A stretch of DNA of 64,000 bases from Rotaria macrura (Eukaryota; Rotifera; Eurotatoria; Philodinida; Philodinidae): positions 1-64,000 of the forward strand of contig OENT01000286.1 in the NCBI GenBank assembly GCA_900239685.1. Reading direction: 5' to 3'. A program made the translations under genes and the position numbers. Position 1 is the first letter of the stretch. Every line of letters begins with the position of its first letter. This document shows positions 1-12,522 of this stretch, in pieces. The notes beneath the pieces are model-generated. The model was not told the DNA's origin, made no database searches, and saw only the letters and a program-made list of their open reading frames with translations.

Positions 1-1481
1 CATCTCCTATATAAAATGATAATTCTTGCAAGTATTGGGTAAACGCGATAGAATTACAGTGTAAATTCTTAAAGTTAGATTTCGTAGGTATAAGAATGAA
101 TGAGAATATACATAAATGATTGAATTCTCCACAAGATACTCGATTCTAGAAAAACTGAAACCAGATATCAAATGCATTATGGCTAAATCAGATTTCGAAG
201 AGCGATCATCAAGTTTTATACACTGAACAATAATTATCTTTTGAGGATAAATTATTCGAAATGGTGAGAGATACTCTTCTTATCGTGACCATGGCCAAGA
301 TGATCTATCAAATCCACCCTTCAAATCGTATAGTTTGACGTTTTGCATATAACATACCTGCCCTTGGTGCAGGTTCGAGTTTCTCCTTTGCTGAAGATTT
401 TATGGGTACTGTTTTGGGCTGCCGTGGGTGTGGGTCAGAACTTCGTTGAAGTGATTGTGGTGAATCTGAAACAAGACAAGCAATGTCATTGAGTAATACA
501 GAAAACGAAAAGTCGCTGCGTTGACACGGCTATGTTTAGAATAAGAATATCTGGGAAAACAGCCTTTAATAAAGCCGATCAATTCTAACGGTGTAACAAA
601 TGTGGATATCAAAATGAGCTAGAAATCAAACAGCACTATTGTTTTCAGCGATGCTTGGGTATTTTCCTATAAAGTATACTGAAAAAGACGTGTTATACTA
701 TCAGGGATAAATATCTTGACATTTTCACTTGTCAGTATTCCACGAAATGTGAGACCCATCGTCTGAATTTTGTCGATGACTCATCTGCAAACAATAGTTA
801 TGTACAATAAAATGCTTGTCTGAGCGTGTCACCGTGTATGAACGTAAGTTTGAGGTCTCTTTTCAGGTACGTTGTAAATTTCAACTGAATCCTCTCTTAT
901 TTGAAAATGCTGCAGCATTTTGAAAGTCCCTTTATTCATGGTTCACATTTTAAGTTTCTAGAAAATATTTGATTTACTTGTTCATAGTAATTTGATAAAT
1001 AAATTTGAATACTTTATTTTCAAGAAAGAAAGGAAAATGTTATGACTGACTTGCTACAGCTTTTCCTATAGTATTCTTTTCTGTTTTTGATCAAGTCTTT
1101 CGTGGTCCGCATTGTAATAAACTAGAGTTTGACTTTGACTACTATTCAGTTTTTCAATTCTTTTTTGAATTCGAGTCCACTTCATATTCGGAGTTGAACA
1201 ATATAAATGCATCGAATTCCGAAAAAATTTTCTTTATTCATAATGGAACAGCTACACGCAGGTACTGTATTTAATATGAAGTTATAATTTCAATTTACTT
1301 TGAAATTCGGCTTTGATGGCTTATACCCGACTGATTCTGATACTTATGTGCTTTTTGTTCATCGTGTGTAACTCCCAATTATTGTCTATTTGATTTATCT
1401 CAAGAGTGAGCCATTTTCAGCATTTTGAATTCAGACTGATCGATAAAAACACTTTTGCAAGAAGTCAACCTATTCGAAAAA
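1..1481. other. Intergenic, no supported gene
   Basis: AT-rich sequence with only short open frames on both strands and no recognisable protein similarity. The one motif I note is a 12-bp G-rich direct repeat, GTGGGT twice, at 424-435. A short terminal exon of the neighbouring caspase-fold gene ends at 1482. Confidence 0.5.
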
Positions 1482-2364
1482 CTATGAAAGCCTACCAAAA
1501 TCTAAGAATAGCAATTTTTTATATACGATATCAGATGTTCAAGAAGATGAGAATGAAACTATACTCACCACGTCGATTTGGAAGAGCAATCAATGCGGAA
1601 CTACCACGAAATTCTTCACTTGATTGAACAGTTTTTTCCTCAGGTGGTACCAAATATATCTGTTCCGTTAAAGAAAATGTTACGTGTGGTATCTGTTTCT
1701 TTTTTGTATCCTTAGACACTCCTGAAGTCACGTTAGTCAGTAGTGCCATAATATCTTTTCCAGGTCGAGTAATGTTTTGGAGTAGATGATAGGTAAATAT
1801 TCCATTTCTTCCATTTGGCGCTTCATCTTTGGCTGTTGTGCCCGGAGCACAAGCAAAGGCAATCAGCATACCAGCCTTTGCAGTCTCCGCTGCCATGCCT
1901 GATGATACGGTCGATGATTTGGACTTCGGCACGTTTGGTAGTCGATAAGTACGACAACAATCGAGCAAAAGAACAATCACAAAAGGATCCTTGCCGTGCA
2001 TGAGACCCAAGGACCTTTGCACATTGGTCGCACGAAATTTCAAGTCATCCTCACTTTGAATCCGATCATGATCACAAGGAATTAAGTAGTTCTGATCCTT
2101 ACATTGAGTACCATGACCTGAGAAAAAGAACACCACGAAATCGCCTGCATGAATGTCTCGTGCGAAACCTTCGATTCCTTTTTCCATGTCTTCGTAGATA
2201 AGATTAGTTTTCGTAGTCACTGAAAATCCGATCTTATTCAATACTTGGCTCAAATCATATGCATCATTAACACAATTGTCCAATGGTGACTCATTGTAAT
2301 TGTTGTTACCAATCACCAAGGCAATTTTTCGCTTTTGAACATTGAATGCATATGCTGCACACAT
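1482..2364 (-). CDS. Caspase-fold (peptidase C14, metacaspase-like) protein
   Basis: A cysteine peptidase of the caspase/metacaspase fold, probably cytosolic. From ATG 2364 the protein opens with a p20 beta strand (KIALVIGNNNY, residues 13-23). It carries the catalytic His motif SGHGTQ (His84) and the catalytic Cys in LLLDCCRTY (Cys137, preceding Arg), then a p10-like strand AGMLIAFACAPG with NGIFTYHLL. Both catalytic residues are present, so it looks active. No prodomain, DED/CARD or WD repeats are visible in the main exon. The large exon (2364-1569) ends at a good donor, GTGAGT. The nearest acceptor (CTTAG) gives a 67-nt intron and a seven-residue tail ending at 1482, so the C-terminus is uncertain and more exons could exist. 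The fold is clear; substrate and pathway cannot be read. Such single-domain proteins occur in many invertebrates and protists and need not be apoptotic. Confidence 0.8.
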
Positions 2365-5300
2365 GCTACTTACTTAAAGTTTGCTATATCTACAATTCAA
2401 AAAGACTCACTAAAAGATGTGGCATGCGTCATAAATGAGCGTAATCCAGTCCTTACGATAGACACTAGTAGATATATCTTAAAATCTATTAGACTTATCC
2501 TCGATTGAGATTATGAACTTCTGTGTTTACTTGTGGATTTCGTAAAAACATTTTTGGGTTCGATTTATCTTTCTTCACTTTCTCAAAAGTTTAAGTCTAT
2601 CCTAGAGTACAATAAAAAAAAATCAACTGCAACCATAAATCTCCTGGTTTTCTTCTCCATTACTGATATGAAATAGTCAGTACTTTAAAAGTATTAGTAT
2701 TGCTTTATTCCTACTATATTTTGAATTGCATATGTGTATTCGATGAATCAAGTTAATTCCCATGCTTTTCTAACGATATTGAACATCAAAATCGTCTGAC
2801 TGAATCTTGATGTGTTTTTGATAGGCGCTTCTGTATGCGTTAAAGTACAAAAAATACGCAGAAACTGAAAAAATCCATTCAATTCTAAATTTTTATTGTG
2901 TTACTTTGTAGGGACCTCAGGAGCAAACGAAATGAAGGTTTACGGTGTCCATATTGGTTTGCAAATTAATGAGCAAAGAAAAAGAAAAACTCACGATATT
3001 CTTTCTTCAGTGTGCTGAAGGCAAGAAATAAATGTGGATTTGTTTAAATGAAGAAATCTTTTTATTGCGACCGACAAATAAAAACAATTTTCGGTTGTGA
3101 GGAATGACGTAATTATAAGCATTGAAAACAGAGTACGCAGGTAAAACTTTATGGGCAGTAAACATTGTTACTGATGAATGCGCAGTTCTGTTTTTCTCGT
3201 CTTTTCGAAAGTGAAAGCAAAGGTGCACTTTATCTTGAATGATGTGAGCAAACAAGCGAAGGAAAAAACCTAACTTATGACACAGTTGCCATATCTCTTC
3301 ACATGCCTCAAAACACTATATACAAGACTGGAGATTCTCAATAAAGAAGACGATCGTTAGTCAACCCAATTCTAGCTATAGTATTCTCTCACTACAACGT
3401 AAAAGAAAACCGTAGAAAAGAAAAATGTCCGAAGGGTTTTTGAAAGTGCAACATGTAAAGAACTCTTTTCAACCGTTGTCAAGGATGGCCCTAAAACCTG
3501 TCTCACACCCTCTTGAAAGGGTTTAATAACAAGGCGGGTGAAGTTGTGGGTATTTTTCTGACGATTGAATAGCAAAGATACATGCACGCAACGCCAAGAT
3601 CCAGGCACATTTACTTCGATGCATACCCACCCACATCCTTTCTTTTTTGTTCTTTTTTAACAGTCTGTATGCAGCTTTTGCGTCTCTTTCCTACTGTTGC
3701 TATGTGCACACCACGTCAACAATATATACATTTCAAAAGAATCTGAAGAAAACGAAAAACGACGAAAAGGGAAGCATACATTGACGAAACAGAAAAACAT
3801 GTGATTTGAGAGAAAGCTTAAGCAACGAACGACGCAGAAAAAAATTTCCAAGTAACAACAAGATGTTATTCGATTTACTCACAACATTTTGATGTGCATT
3901 ATTTAGTAGACGATGGTTGTTAAATGACGAGAAAGAATCGCGTAGCAAGAGAATATTTTTTAGAAAACTATATAATAAGTGCCATGTTGTTATGAATAAA
4001 GTACTGGTGTGGGTGTCGCTTCACTTGTGGATTGAACAACAAAGTTGCACCGACAACCACATTCACATCGTCATTACTAAAAATAACCAAAATGCAGTAT
4101 TAAACGACAGAAGTCGAAGTTTCATCTTTCATCAAAAAATATCGATATATTATGACCGATGTTTCATGCGAACATTCCTACGGCATTATCTGAACGATAG
4201 GAAGTAATACTACAACGAAGAAATAAGCCTAAAACCTAGCGTCTAGCATTTCACTTCAATATAGTTTCATACTTCAAGTATTGAATTTGTTTTTCTCTTC
4301 TATCTTAAGATTGTATTAAGAAAGTTAAACATTTTGTTCAAGCCAATCGGTATATTTCAATACCAATTACATCAAGTTTAATCACGTTCTATTTTATTTT
4401 CAATGAATATCAGGGACAGGCTTCGAACCTACTATGACTATATTAGAAGATCTTCGTTTATCACCAAACGATGAGCATTTTAATTTTATGCATTTTGCAG
4501 CATTTTCGACTGGAAAATTATGTATTTTGTTATTGTTATAACGAATGGGAAGTACTAATGCAAATATTCCACAAACAATTAAAGAAGTGCCACAATGAAG
4601 AAAGAAAGATCATCTGTTTTGGTTTCTCGAATAAAATCTTAATAGAATAATGAATCAGTGCAAATGATTATTTATGATTTGTTTCGTTAAGAATTCGAAC
4701 ACTTCAATATTTGTCAAAAGGAAGAAATCAGCTAATTAAATAGGCTCATTAATTTCTCGAAAAAAAATGAAGTTGTAATACAATTTTACAGTGGGCAAAG
4801 TCCAACATTTGTTACAACATCCATTGTTGCAAATGATTTGGATCTAACTCTAATTCATTGTGTTATCAATTGCAATCTACCGGTTACAAACGATATCTAT
4901 ATTCATCTTATCTAGCAAACAGATAGAACCAATAATAATAAAGTAAATGTTATTTTGGTAAATCGATACCATTTATTAGGTCGATGCAGTTACGTACATT
5001 TCTTAGAAGGTGCTCCGAAAATCGAAGTATTGAGTTCAAAACTGATTATCATAATTAACGATCATCATAGGCATTTAGATATTGCATACCAATCGTTCAT
5101 GTCAATTCATTGATTGTCATACATTGCTTTTACTTCTTCATGAATCGACTAAATCTTGGTGAAATTTCTAATTTTTTTTCTGATTTAGTATGTCGAATAT
5201 CTCTAACTTCATTGAACATGACTATCGAGTGTAAATATGGGTAAAACTCGCCGAAAATCACTTTTTTGAAGGAGGACGAAAAATCTAAAAATTACTTTAC

Positions 5301-5488
5301 CACAAGTTACATTCCACTAGAAGCGAAACTATTTTCATTCCATTCGGTACTATAAATTTATTATGAAGTATCTATGCGTCAAATAACAGATTTTAGAATT
5401 TCAAGCAAAATAGTTCTGATTTTAATTATTTATGAAAGTTTCATCATCACAAAAAGCAAAAAAAAGCAAGGAACCACATAATTCATCG
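2365..5488. other. Intergenic, no supported gene
   Basis: About 3.1 kb of AT-rich sequence. Open frames of 60-100 codons (for example 3917-4207 on +) have no family signature and no flanking splice logic, so I treat them as chance. The only structured item is a tRNA-like remnant at 4405-4480. Confidence 0.45.
4405..4480 (-). pseudogene. Degenerate tRNA-like sequence, Arg(UCU)-type anticodon loop
   Basis: On the minus strand there is an A-box-like TGGTGATAAACG, a perfect 7-nt anticodon loop CTTCTAA, a 5-nt variable region, a pairable T stem (GTAGG/CCTGT) around TTCGAAG, and a 7-nt 3' acceptor segment. The spacing from anticodon loop to 3' end is exactly that of a tRNA. The anticodon stem and acceptor stem do not pair and no T-run follows. 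If it derives from a tRNA it is a decayed copy; chance is possible. Confidence 0.2.
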
Positions 5489-7573
5489 TCACATCGTAGG
5501 ACGAATATCGACAACACCAATGATAGCTTCATCTTTACTCTTCACAAACTGTTCATTCGATTGGACAAGAATAATATTTGGATTTGTTGGATCAACAGTC
5601 CATTTTAAAGCTTTGTTAACAGTTACATTATAACTTTTCTGTGGATAATGTATTGGTGATATATAAATTTCAGTAGGTTGCTTGATTGATGGATCAGTAT
5701 AGTAAGATAAATAGAATTCACGTCGACTAGCAATATACTGCATAGCAAGAGGTACGCCTGCGATTGCACGCGCATAAATACGTGACAATCTTCCTATTGT
5801 CGATTCATGGCCGAAAAAGTTTCCCCAATACGCCCATGACTGTAAGAATTCATCAGCACCATCTAAACCCCAGTCGAGTTGCTCATCACATGTTGGTGAC
5901 TCATCACAGCCACCGAATTCAGTTAAAAATGCAGAACCACCTAATTGAGCAAGATCGATTTCTACGGAACGAAATACGGCTGGTCCTTCAACATCGTCAC
6001 AAAGTACTCGATCGAATATTGGTATTGTACTATTGTCTGGAACGGGTTTCACAGATAAAATTATGCAATAATAATGATAGGAAAGAACACTTCGATCACG
6101 ATAACCATCTCCGCCTGGCACATGAGTAAATCCTGTGCCAACATATTTGCCATTTAATCGAACTGAAATAGAACACGGAAGATTTCATGATAAAGATCTT
6201 GCTACTTTTTTTTTATGAAATTTTAACATACCACCCCAAGTGACTGGTTCATAAAAAATCAATGTGTCGTTATCGACTGAACGAATTGCTTTTGCAATAC
6301 GTTCATATAGTGGTTGTAGATTTTTAGCACCAGCATTACCGGGTAGAAGTAATGTCGGATTGGCGATATAATTTCCTGCCCAAGGTTCATTGATTATTTC
6401 ATACCTTGATATAAATAGATACTATCTTTTTACAAACAAACGTGCAACAATTTCTATGTGAACATGTCAAGAGTTTTTGAAAAATAATAGTTCTCTTAAT
6501 CAAATGAGAAGTTCCAATGTGGTTGTTTAGTTTAATACTACTGATATTGTCGAACTGACAGTTAAACATGCACCAGTAAAGCATCAAGATCACATGAACG
6601 ACGTTTTTACATGTGTGATGAAATTAGTCAGTGTTTTGTTTGACCATGACGCGGATCGTCTCTGATGGAAAATTGCTAATGCTGGTGTCAATCAATAGAA
6701 AGATTTTTATATTTTTGTATAAAACTACGATTCGACATTTTCTTCCTTAAACATGCAAGAGTTAAATCTTACTCACCCAAGCAGATTCGAATAATCTTTA
6801 AACGTCGAAGCGACTAATCGCCAAAAATCACCCATCGATTCAGTAGCACCAGCTACATTGTCATATAAGCATTGAAAACCATGTGAACATGCTTCCGTTA
6901 AATAGCTATGATTTAAAAGCATCATACTGTATTCTTCGCTTGACTTTTAACTGAACTTACAGTTCAAACCAGCTGAGACTTGCTGATGAGTTGAGTGGCC
7001 AAGGATCTAAAGAATAGTGAAGATCTTTCTCCCGTACGTCCAATTACAATCAATGCATAAGATTACATGGATGACTTGGTGGAGGAAATCGATCATAGAG
7101 CCATGCTGGAATACCATCATAACTTCCTGTTCGACTAGATAATAGATCTTGATGCATATCCAATAAAACAAATATTTCATTTGATTCAAGTAATTCAATA
7201 ATTTGTTTCATGACATTTAAATAAGTAACATTATATTGTTGTGGTTCAGGTTCAACACCAGCCCACATCATGCTAAAACATTGGGTAGTACAGATAGCTA
7301 GGGTGAAAAAGTTTTAGAAATAGAAATAATCCAATACCCAAGTCGAATAAAATTGATGCCCCATTGTGATAAATTGGCTACTTTAATTGGATCGAGTAAT
7401 TCAGACGGATACCATGGAAATCCTTTCATGACAAAATTAAGACCATGATAAATTCGTACGCGCCCTGCATTATCAACAATTAAGGAATTTGATGTTCGTA
7501 CATTAGCTGAACCATTAGAATAAATGACGAAAAACGAGAGAACAATAAGTAACACCAAATCTAGCAGCCTCAT
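5489..7573 (-). CDS. Secreted endoglycoceramidase-like glycoside hydrolase, family GH5
   Basis: Six exons (7573-7338, 7272-7067, 7006-6961, 6905-6777, 6404-6232, 6162-5489) give 487 residues. ATG 7573 is chosen because it starts a typical signal peptide (MRLLDLVLLIVLSFFVIYS). Family landmarks follow in order: the RGxN-like strand YHGLNFVMKG, FVLLDMHQDLLS (the metal-independent GH5 His-Asp strand), INEPW with the general acid/base Glu212, and FLTEFGG with the nucleophile Glu345. A C-terminal beta-sandwich region of about 100 residues completes it. The MHQD-LS and NEPWAGN context points to endoglycoceramidase (cleaving oligosaccharide from ceramide in glycosphingolipids) rather than cellulase; the exact substrate is inference. 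It has ordinary short spliceosomal introns, so it is an established nuclear gene even if the family entered by transfer. All catalytic residues are intact. Confidence 0.9.
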
Positions 7574-8370
7574 CTTAAGAATATAATATAGTTGCATAAA
7601 ATACAAAATCAAATAAAGGACTTATCTTCAACTTCCATAGTTTACCCATGAAAAGTCTTAGTGATAACATAATTTACGTTGCACTTTTTTCTATTCTACG
7701 TAGATAAAATCTTTTATCAAACCGGCAGCAATAGTTTCTACGCTTTTCTTGAGCTTTATCTACTTTTTAGATGTTCATTAGCTGCTAAAGGTCTCATTTC
7801 GTTTTTGTTTTGGTCTCATTTTATGGAATATGACCTATAGTTGGAAGTTTACATACGTACGAATAAATGTAATTATTGAAAACGAAAGACATTGTGCAAT
7901 AAAGGACAGAAATGATGCTTTAGAAAATAATTATCAAACACAGAATTGAAAACTGATTTACCCAAAACCTCAAAGCCTTGAATACCTTCTTATTCTGTAC
8001 GTCTTCATTTCTATACTCAATATTTAATTATCATTGAGTTGTTTTAGAATTGCATTTTTCCTAGAATAGTATGAGCTACGAACTAATATAAGCATTTTAA
8101 CACGATATGAGGTATCATAAAAAAATAAGAGGAATCGATGCATCAATCTTGAGATACATTGCCGATCGCATATTATTTATACTTTGATCTATCATTCAAA
8201 AACAAAAAGAATAATCAAAGAAAAGTTCGACGTCGATTTCATTTTTTCCTTTTCCTGTGTACACATCGTACAACAACAAACAGAAGAACAAAGAAAAGAA
8301 CAAGGAAAAAAACTATCAAAGACACAAAATCTATTATCAAATACAAATAGATACATTGACATAGAAATGA
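7574..8370. other. Intergenic between GH5 gene and WDR33 3' end
   Basis: Holds the 5' flank of the GH5 gene and the 3' flank of WDR33, both on the minus strand. I see no further gene and no clear promoter element. Confidence 0.4.
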
Positions 8371-11300
8371 TCACTTTTGAAATACTCGTAATGTTCGAGT
8401 TAATCCTCTCAATTCTTCATCAGTAGCCGTTTGAAAGAATGGTGAAACACCATGTTGAGCAGCGGTCAATGTTTCGTCGAGTGAGGCATCGACCATAGTA
8501 TTAGAATTTGACAATGACGGAGAATCATTGTTGTTTTGTCGCCAATGTGGAACTTGTGATGGCATCGATTGAAAACCACCTCCACGCCGATCTGTTGGTG
8601 CATTCGCCCAATGACCATCATTGAATACATCAAGACGTGGCCGTTTTATTTGTGGACCACCACCACGAGAATCAAAGTCAAGTGGCACACTATTTCGAGA
8701 ATATTCGTCAAGCATAGAAGATGGTCCTCGTGAAAAATTTGGTAATGATGGTGGTGGCGGCGGCGGAGGTGGAGCTGACTGAGACTAGAACAAATCAATT
8801 GATAAAACGAAATTCAATCTTAAAAACTTACATAATATGGATCTTCGGTATCCAACGAAGCTAAAACGAGCAACGGTATATTTTCTAGTCTTACTCTTGT
8901 GAATATTAAGAAGAACAAACTATGAACTTACGCAGAAGTCTATTACTATTATTTGTACTATCGGCAGGAAATGGATCGACGGAACGCCACGCTTTTTCAA
9001 ATGGTTTGGGAACAGGCTTAGCGAATGGTGCCTAGAATATTTTAGTATAAAAATTAGTCTAATTTCAGGTAAACAACGTTTTCGTACATCTTCAGATGAA
9101 GAAAACAAAACAAAATAACACTTACACGTCGTCGTCGACCTTCTTCGTCATCATTCGAAAAGTCCAAACCTGGTATACCAGCTTCACGTCGATTATATGC
9201 ATCATCTAAATAAAACAAAAGCAATTTAGGACACCTTACATCTCTATAAGATTTTCTTTTTCTCTAACAATACCTTGCTGTTGCAATTGTTCAAGTAAAC
9301 CACCCTCAAAACCTAAACCGGGCATATTAATTTCTTCCGATGCTCGTTCATGTTCTAGATCTTCACGATGCATTTGTTCGACACGTGATGCAGGCATTGA
9401 GATTCCTTCTTCACTTCGTTCTAGAACAGTATCACCTGGTCGATTACGCGTCCAAAATCGTCTACATACAATGAATATCAATTGATTTTATAATGTTCGA
9501 AAAAATAAAAACAGAAAATAAAACAAACGTTGTATGATCATTTGAACCGCTGACAAGCATATGGCCAAGTGGATGCCAAGACATATCCCATATCATACCT
9601 TCATGTGCATCATCCATACCAGCTAATTCTTTTTCTGTTCTAGAATAAAAGAATTTCTTAAGAAGAAATATAAAACATAAAAATCGAAAGAAACTCAAGT
9701 TTTATCTCTAGTGCCTTTCATCATTCGTTGAAAAATTTACATACCCAACGTGCCAAAAATAAATCGAACCATCAGATCCTCCACTTGAAAACAGTCGTTC
9801 ATGTATTGGATGCCATGCTAATGCTAAAAGAAAAATCATTGTATTTTCATATTTGAATCCCGATTAAATATTAACTTTCACGAAAGTAATTTATTTGTTG
9901 AATAGTGAAAAACATAAAAATAGTTGACTACACTATGCTCTGTTTCGCTCTCTCTCTCTCTTATATCGATCACTGTTTTCTACGCATTTTCGATAATCGA
10001 TTTTGGCTAGATAAAGGTATCTCGAACTCCTAACCCTTGTGGTTTCATCATAGAATATTTAACTATGATCTATTATTGTAATCAGTTTCATACATATCTA
10101 ATGTTAGTAATAATGTCGCATCAAAATAGAAAAGACTTCGAGGTGGTAATCTTTTCTCTCGGGTTATTTTGCAATGTTTTTGTCAAATTATCTCACCAGT
10201 ATATTCTACTAAGATCCTGAAGCGATCCAGTGATTCATATTCTACTAGGTATTGTTAGATCTATTTTACCAATGAAAATGCAGTGTTTCTTTCAAAGAAA
10301 ATACTAATTTTCATAAAAATAGGGCAATGCAAACCATCTTTAGCCACCGACAATCCCCACATATCCCAGCAATTCTACGGAGAACATGGTAGATAGATAG
10401 AGGACGTATGTATTACAATCGTTCGTTTTATTTCATGTACAACAAAAAACGATTGAATATTTTCTAATAAAACCATGCAAATTGACAAAAGAAGGCTGAC
10501 ATAATATGAACAATAACGACGAGCATATGGTTGTTTTTGTTTTATCCATCAAACTGCGTTTGATTGAAACACTTTAACGATATGAACTTTCTCAAATAGT
10601 TATTCTCATTAAAGAATTTACTTCAATGAACATACTATCATACTTAAAACAAGAAAGTTGACTAATTAAGAATAATTTATTTATTATGACTGGCTGTTTC
10701 GGGATACCCAATGTTATATATTTATTAGAGAAAAAAAAAGAAATCATAATAAAATTAAATATATATGTATCGTGTTTTCCTTGTGAATATTTTTTTATTA
10801 GTATTTGTTTTATTCGAGTGTTAAAAATGAACAAAACAAGATGAATACATTTTATTTTTATTATTAAACGATAAACGAACGAAAAAAGCTTACTGCATGC
10901 TTCTTTTTTGTGTCCACGAAAACATTGTAGTTCTTCTTTGAGATTTCTTATGTCAAATAATTTACAAAAATGATCACGCGATGCTGATATTAACCAATTA
11001 CCATTATGTCGATTCCATTTTAATGCCATACATGTATTTTTATGAGCATGTCTAAATTTTTCATTTATTTCTTCAACAAAACACAAATCACATATGTGTA
11101 CGTACAGCGTTGCTAATTTCTTTCCACTTTTCGGATCCCATAGAATGATCGGTTGTTGAGAATCTTTACTACCCGAGACTAGTAAACCTTTATGTGGATG
11201 CCAATCGACACATTTTACATCGCACCCATGTCCTAACATATGTATATTGTAATTAATAACAAGAAAAGAAAATAATACAAACCTCGTAATTCACGTTCTT

Positions 11301-12522
11301 CAGTGCCGGTGAGAAAATCAAATATACGAACAAAGCTATCGTCGGAACAACTTGCAAATTTGCTATCATTCGGTGCAAATCTATATAGAAGAAAGAAAAA
11401 TATATATCAAACTGAGAGGAAATCTTTCCGTGATAGCTCAACAGTGTCTCGTATAGACAAAGAAATTTTATCAGAAATAGTTGCCAGTATCATACATTTT
11501 ATATTTCACCTCTCACGAGCACATGAAAATCATAGTGTTACATACGTTAATCCTCGAACTGGATCGTTATGTGCTTGATATACTTTAACATTATTCATAT
11601 TCGATTGCCAATATTTTACAAATCCATTATGATCACCTGTTAACATCCACTGTTCATTATTCGACCATATCATAGCTCGTACAGCTGAATCATGTGCCTA
11701 AATTTATAGTAAAACTATGAAATCATGTTCAAATTTTCAATTGAAATCTAATTTACTTGTAAAATAGTTTCAAAATTAAATGTTAGTCCATTCCAAAGTG
11801 TAAACTCGCCGCTTGATGCACCAGTGATAAGACGACGACCATCCGGTGTCCACTAAAATCAAGAAACTCAAATACAGTGAGTATATCAATGTTATCACTT
11901 ACACAAACACAAAATATTGGACATCGAACTTTATTTGTAGCTGGTCGAATAAATTTTGTCATAACACAATTAACAGGATTCGATAGAAGTGCATGAGGTG
12001 GTACAAGCTTGAAATAATCGAATGGATTAACTTCATCAAAAAAGAAAAACGAACATTTTTCTTACATGTGGAATATAGAGAACATCAGGTTGTAATGATC
12101 GTCCATCGATTAGATTTCGTTGCCAAATTGAATTCTAAATGATTTTCTCTAGTAGTTAATGTCGTAAAATGATGTTTCTTACTTCAAGATGACGTATAAT
12201 TGATGGATTATAGTCCACAGTCTTTCGAGCCATTGCTTTCCGTAGCATTTTTCCATCGAAACCAATTTCACCTGAAACATTCGTATACATGCGTATAAGA
12301 ATTTGTGAAATAAATCAATCGTATGTCATTTATACCAGGTTGAACGGGTACAATAGATGAATTAAGTGTTGCTGATGTTTGTCCACCAGAAGATGTTTGT
12401 TGTTGACTATGATTATGATGATGATGCTGAGAAAAATGAGGATGATGACCAGTTAAACGTGGTTGTGGCCTATGAAATCAATTCGTTAAGTAATAATGAA
12501 TGAAGATTTATGGCGCTCACAT
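8371..12522 (-). CDS. WDR33: WDR33-type WD40 pre-mRNA 3'-end processing protein
   Basis: Homologue of WDR33 (yeast Pfs2), the WD40 subunit of CPSF that helps recognise AAUAAA during cleavage and polyadenylation in the nucleus. I join 17 pieces into 676 residues: a 2-nt start fragment (12522-12521), then 12469-12336, 12271-12183, 12134-12066, 12007-11903, 11852-11757, 11697-11546, 11380-11283, 11232-11106, 11051-10894, 9823-9745, 9639-9529, 9461-9274, 9205-9126, 9031-8932, 8860-8832 and 8784-8371. Diagnostic runs are [51 protein letters not shown] and [20 protein letters not shown]. The C-terminal part keeps [11 protein letters not shown], a poly-Pro stretch and [13 protein letters not shown], but the long collagen-like region of vertebrate WDR33 is missing. 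All introns are short except one of about 1.07 kb (10893-9824). Start-codon placement is discussed in the findings. Confidence 0.93.

Noticed and set aside
366..382. B-box-like GGTTCGAGTTT suggesting a tRNA
   Set aside because: No A box at proper distance and no pairable stems on either strand.
3917..4207. 96-codon plus-strand frame in the intergenic region
   Set aside because: Low-complexity Lys/Arg/Ile content typical of AT-rich noise; no family signature.
7050..7271. Overlapping alternative frames in the GH5 exon region
   Set aside because: Explained by the spliced GH5 model; the catalytic strands lie in the joined frame.
8371..8715. Separate Pro/Gly/Arg-rich small gene at the WDR33 3' end
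   Set aside because: It joins in phase through the CTAG acceptor at 8785 to the rest of WDR33 and contains the family's KRPR...GHW run.
10020..10045. GAGTTCGAGATACC on the minus strand, resembling a tRNA/SINE B box
   Set aside because: No A box or tRNA fold upstream; the match is too short to support an element.
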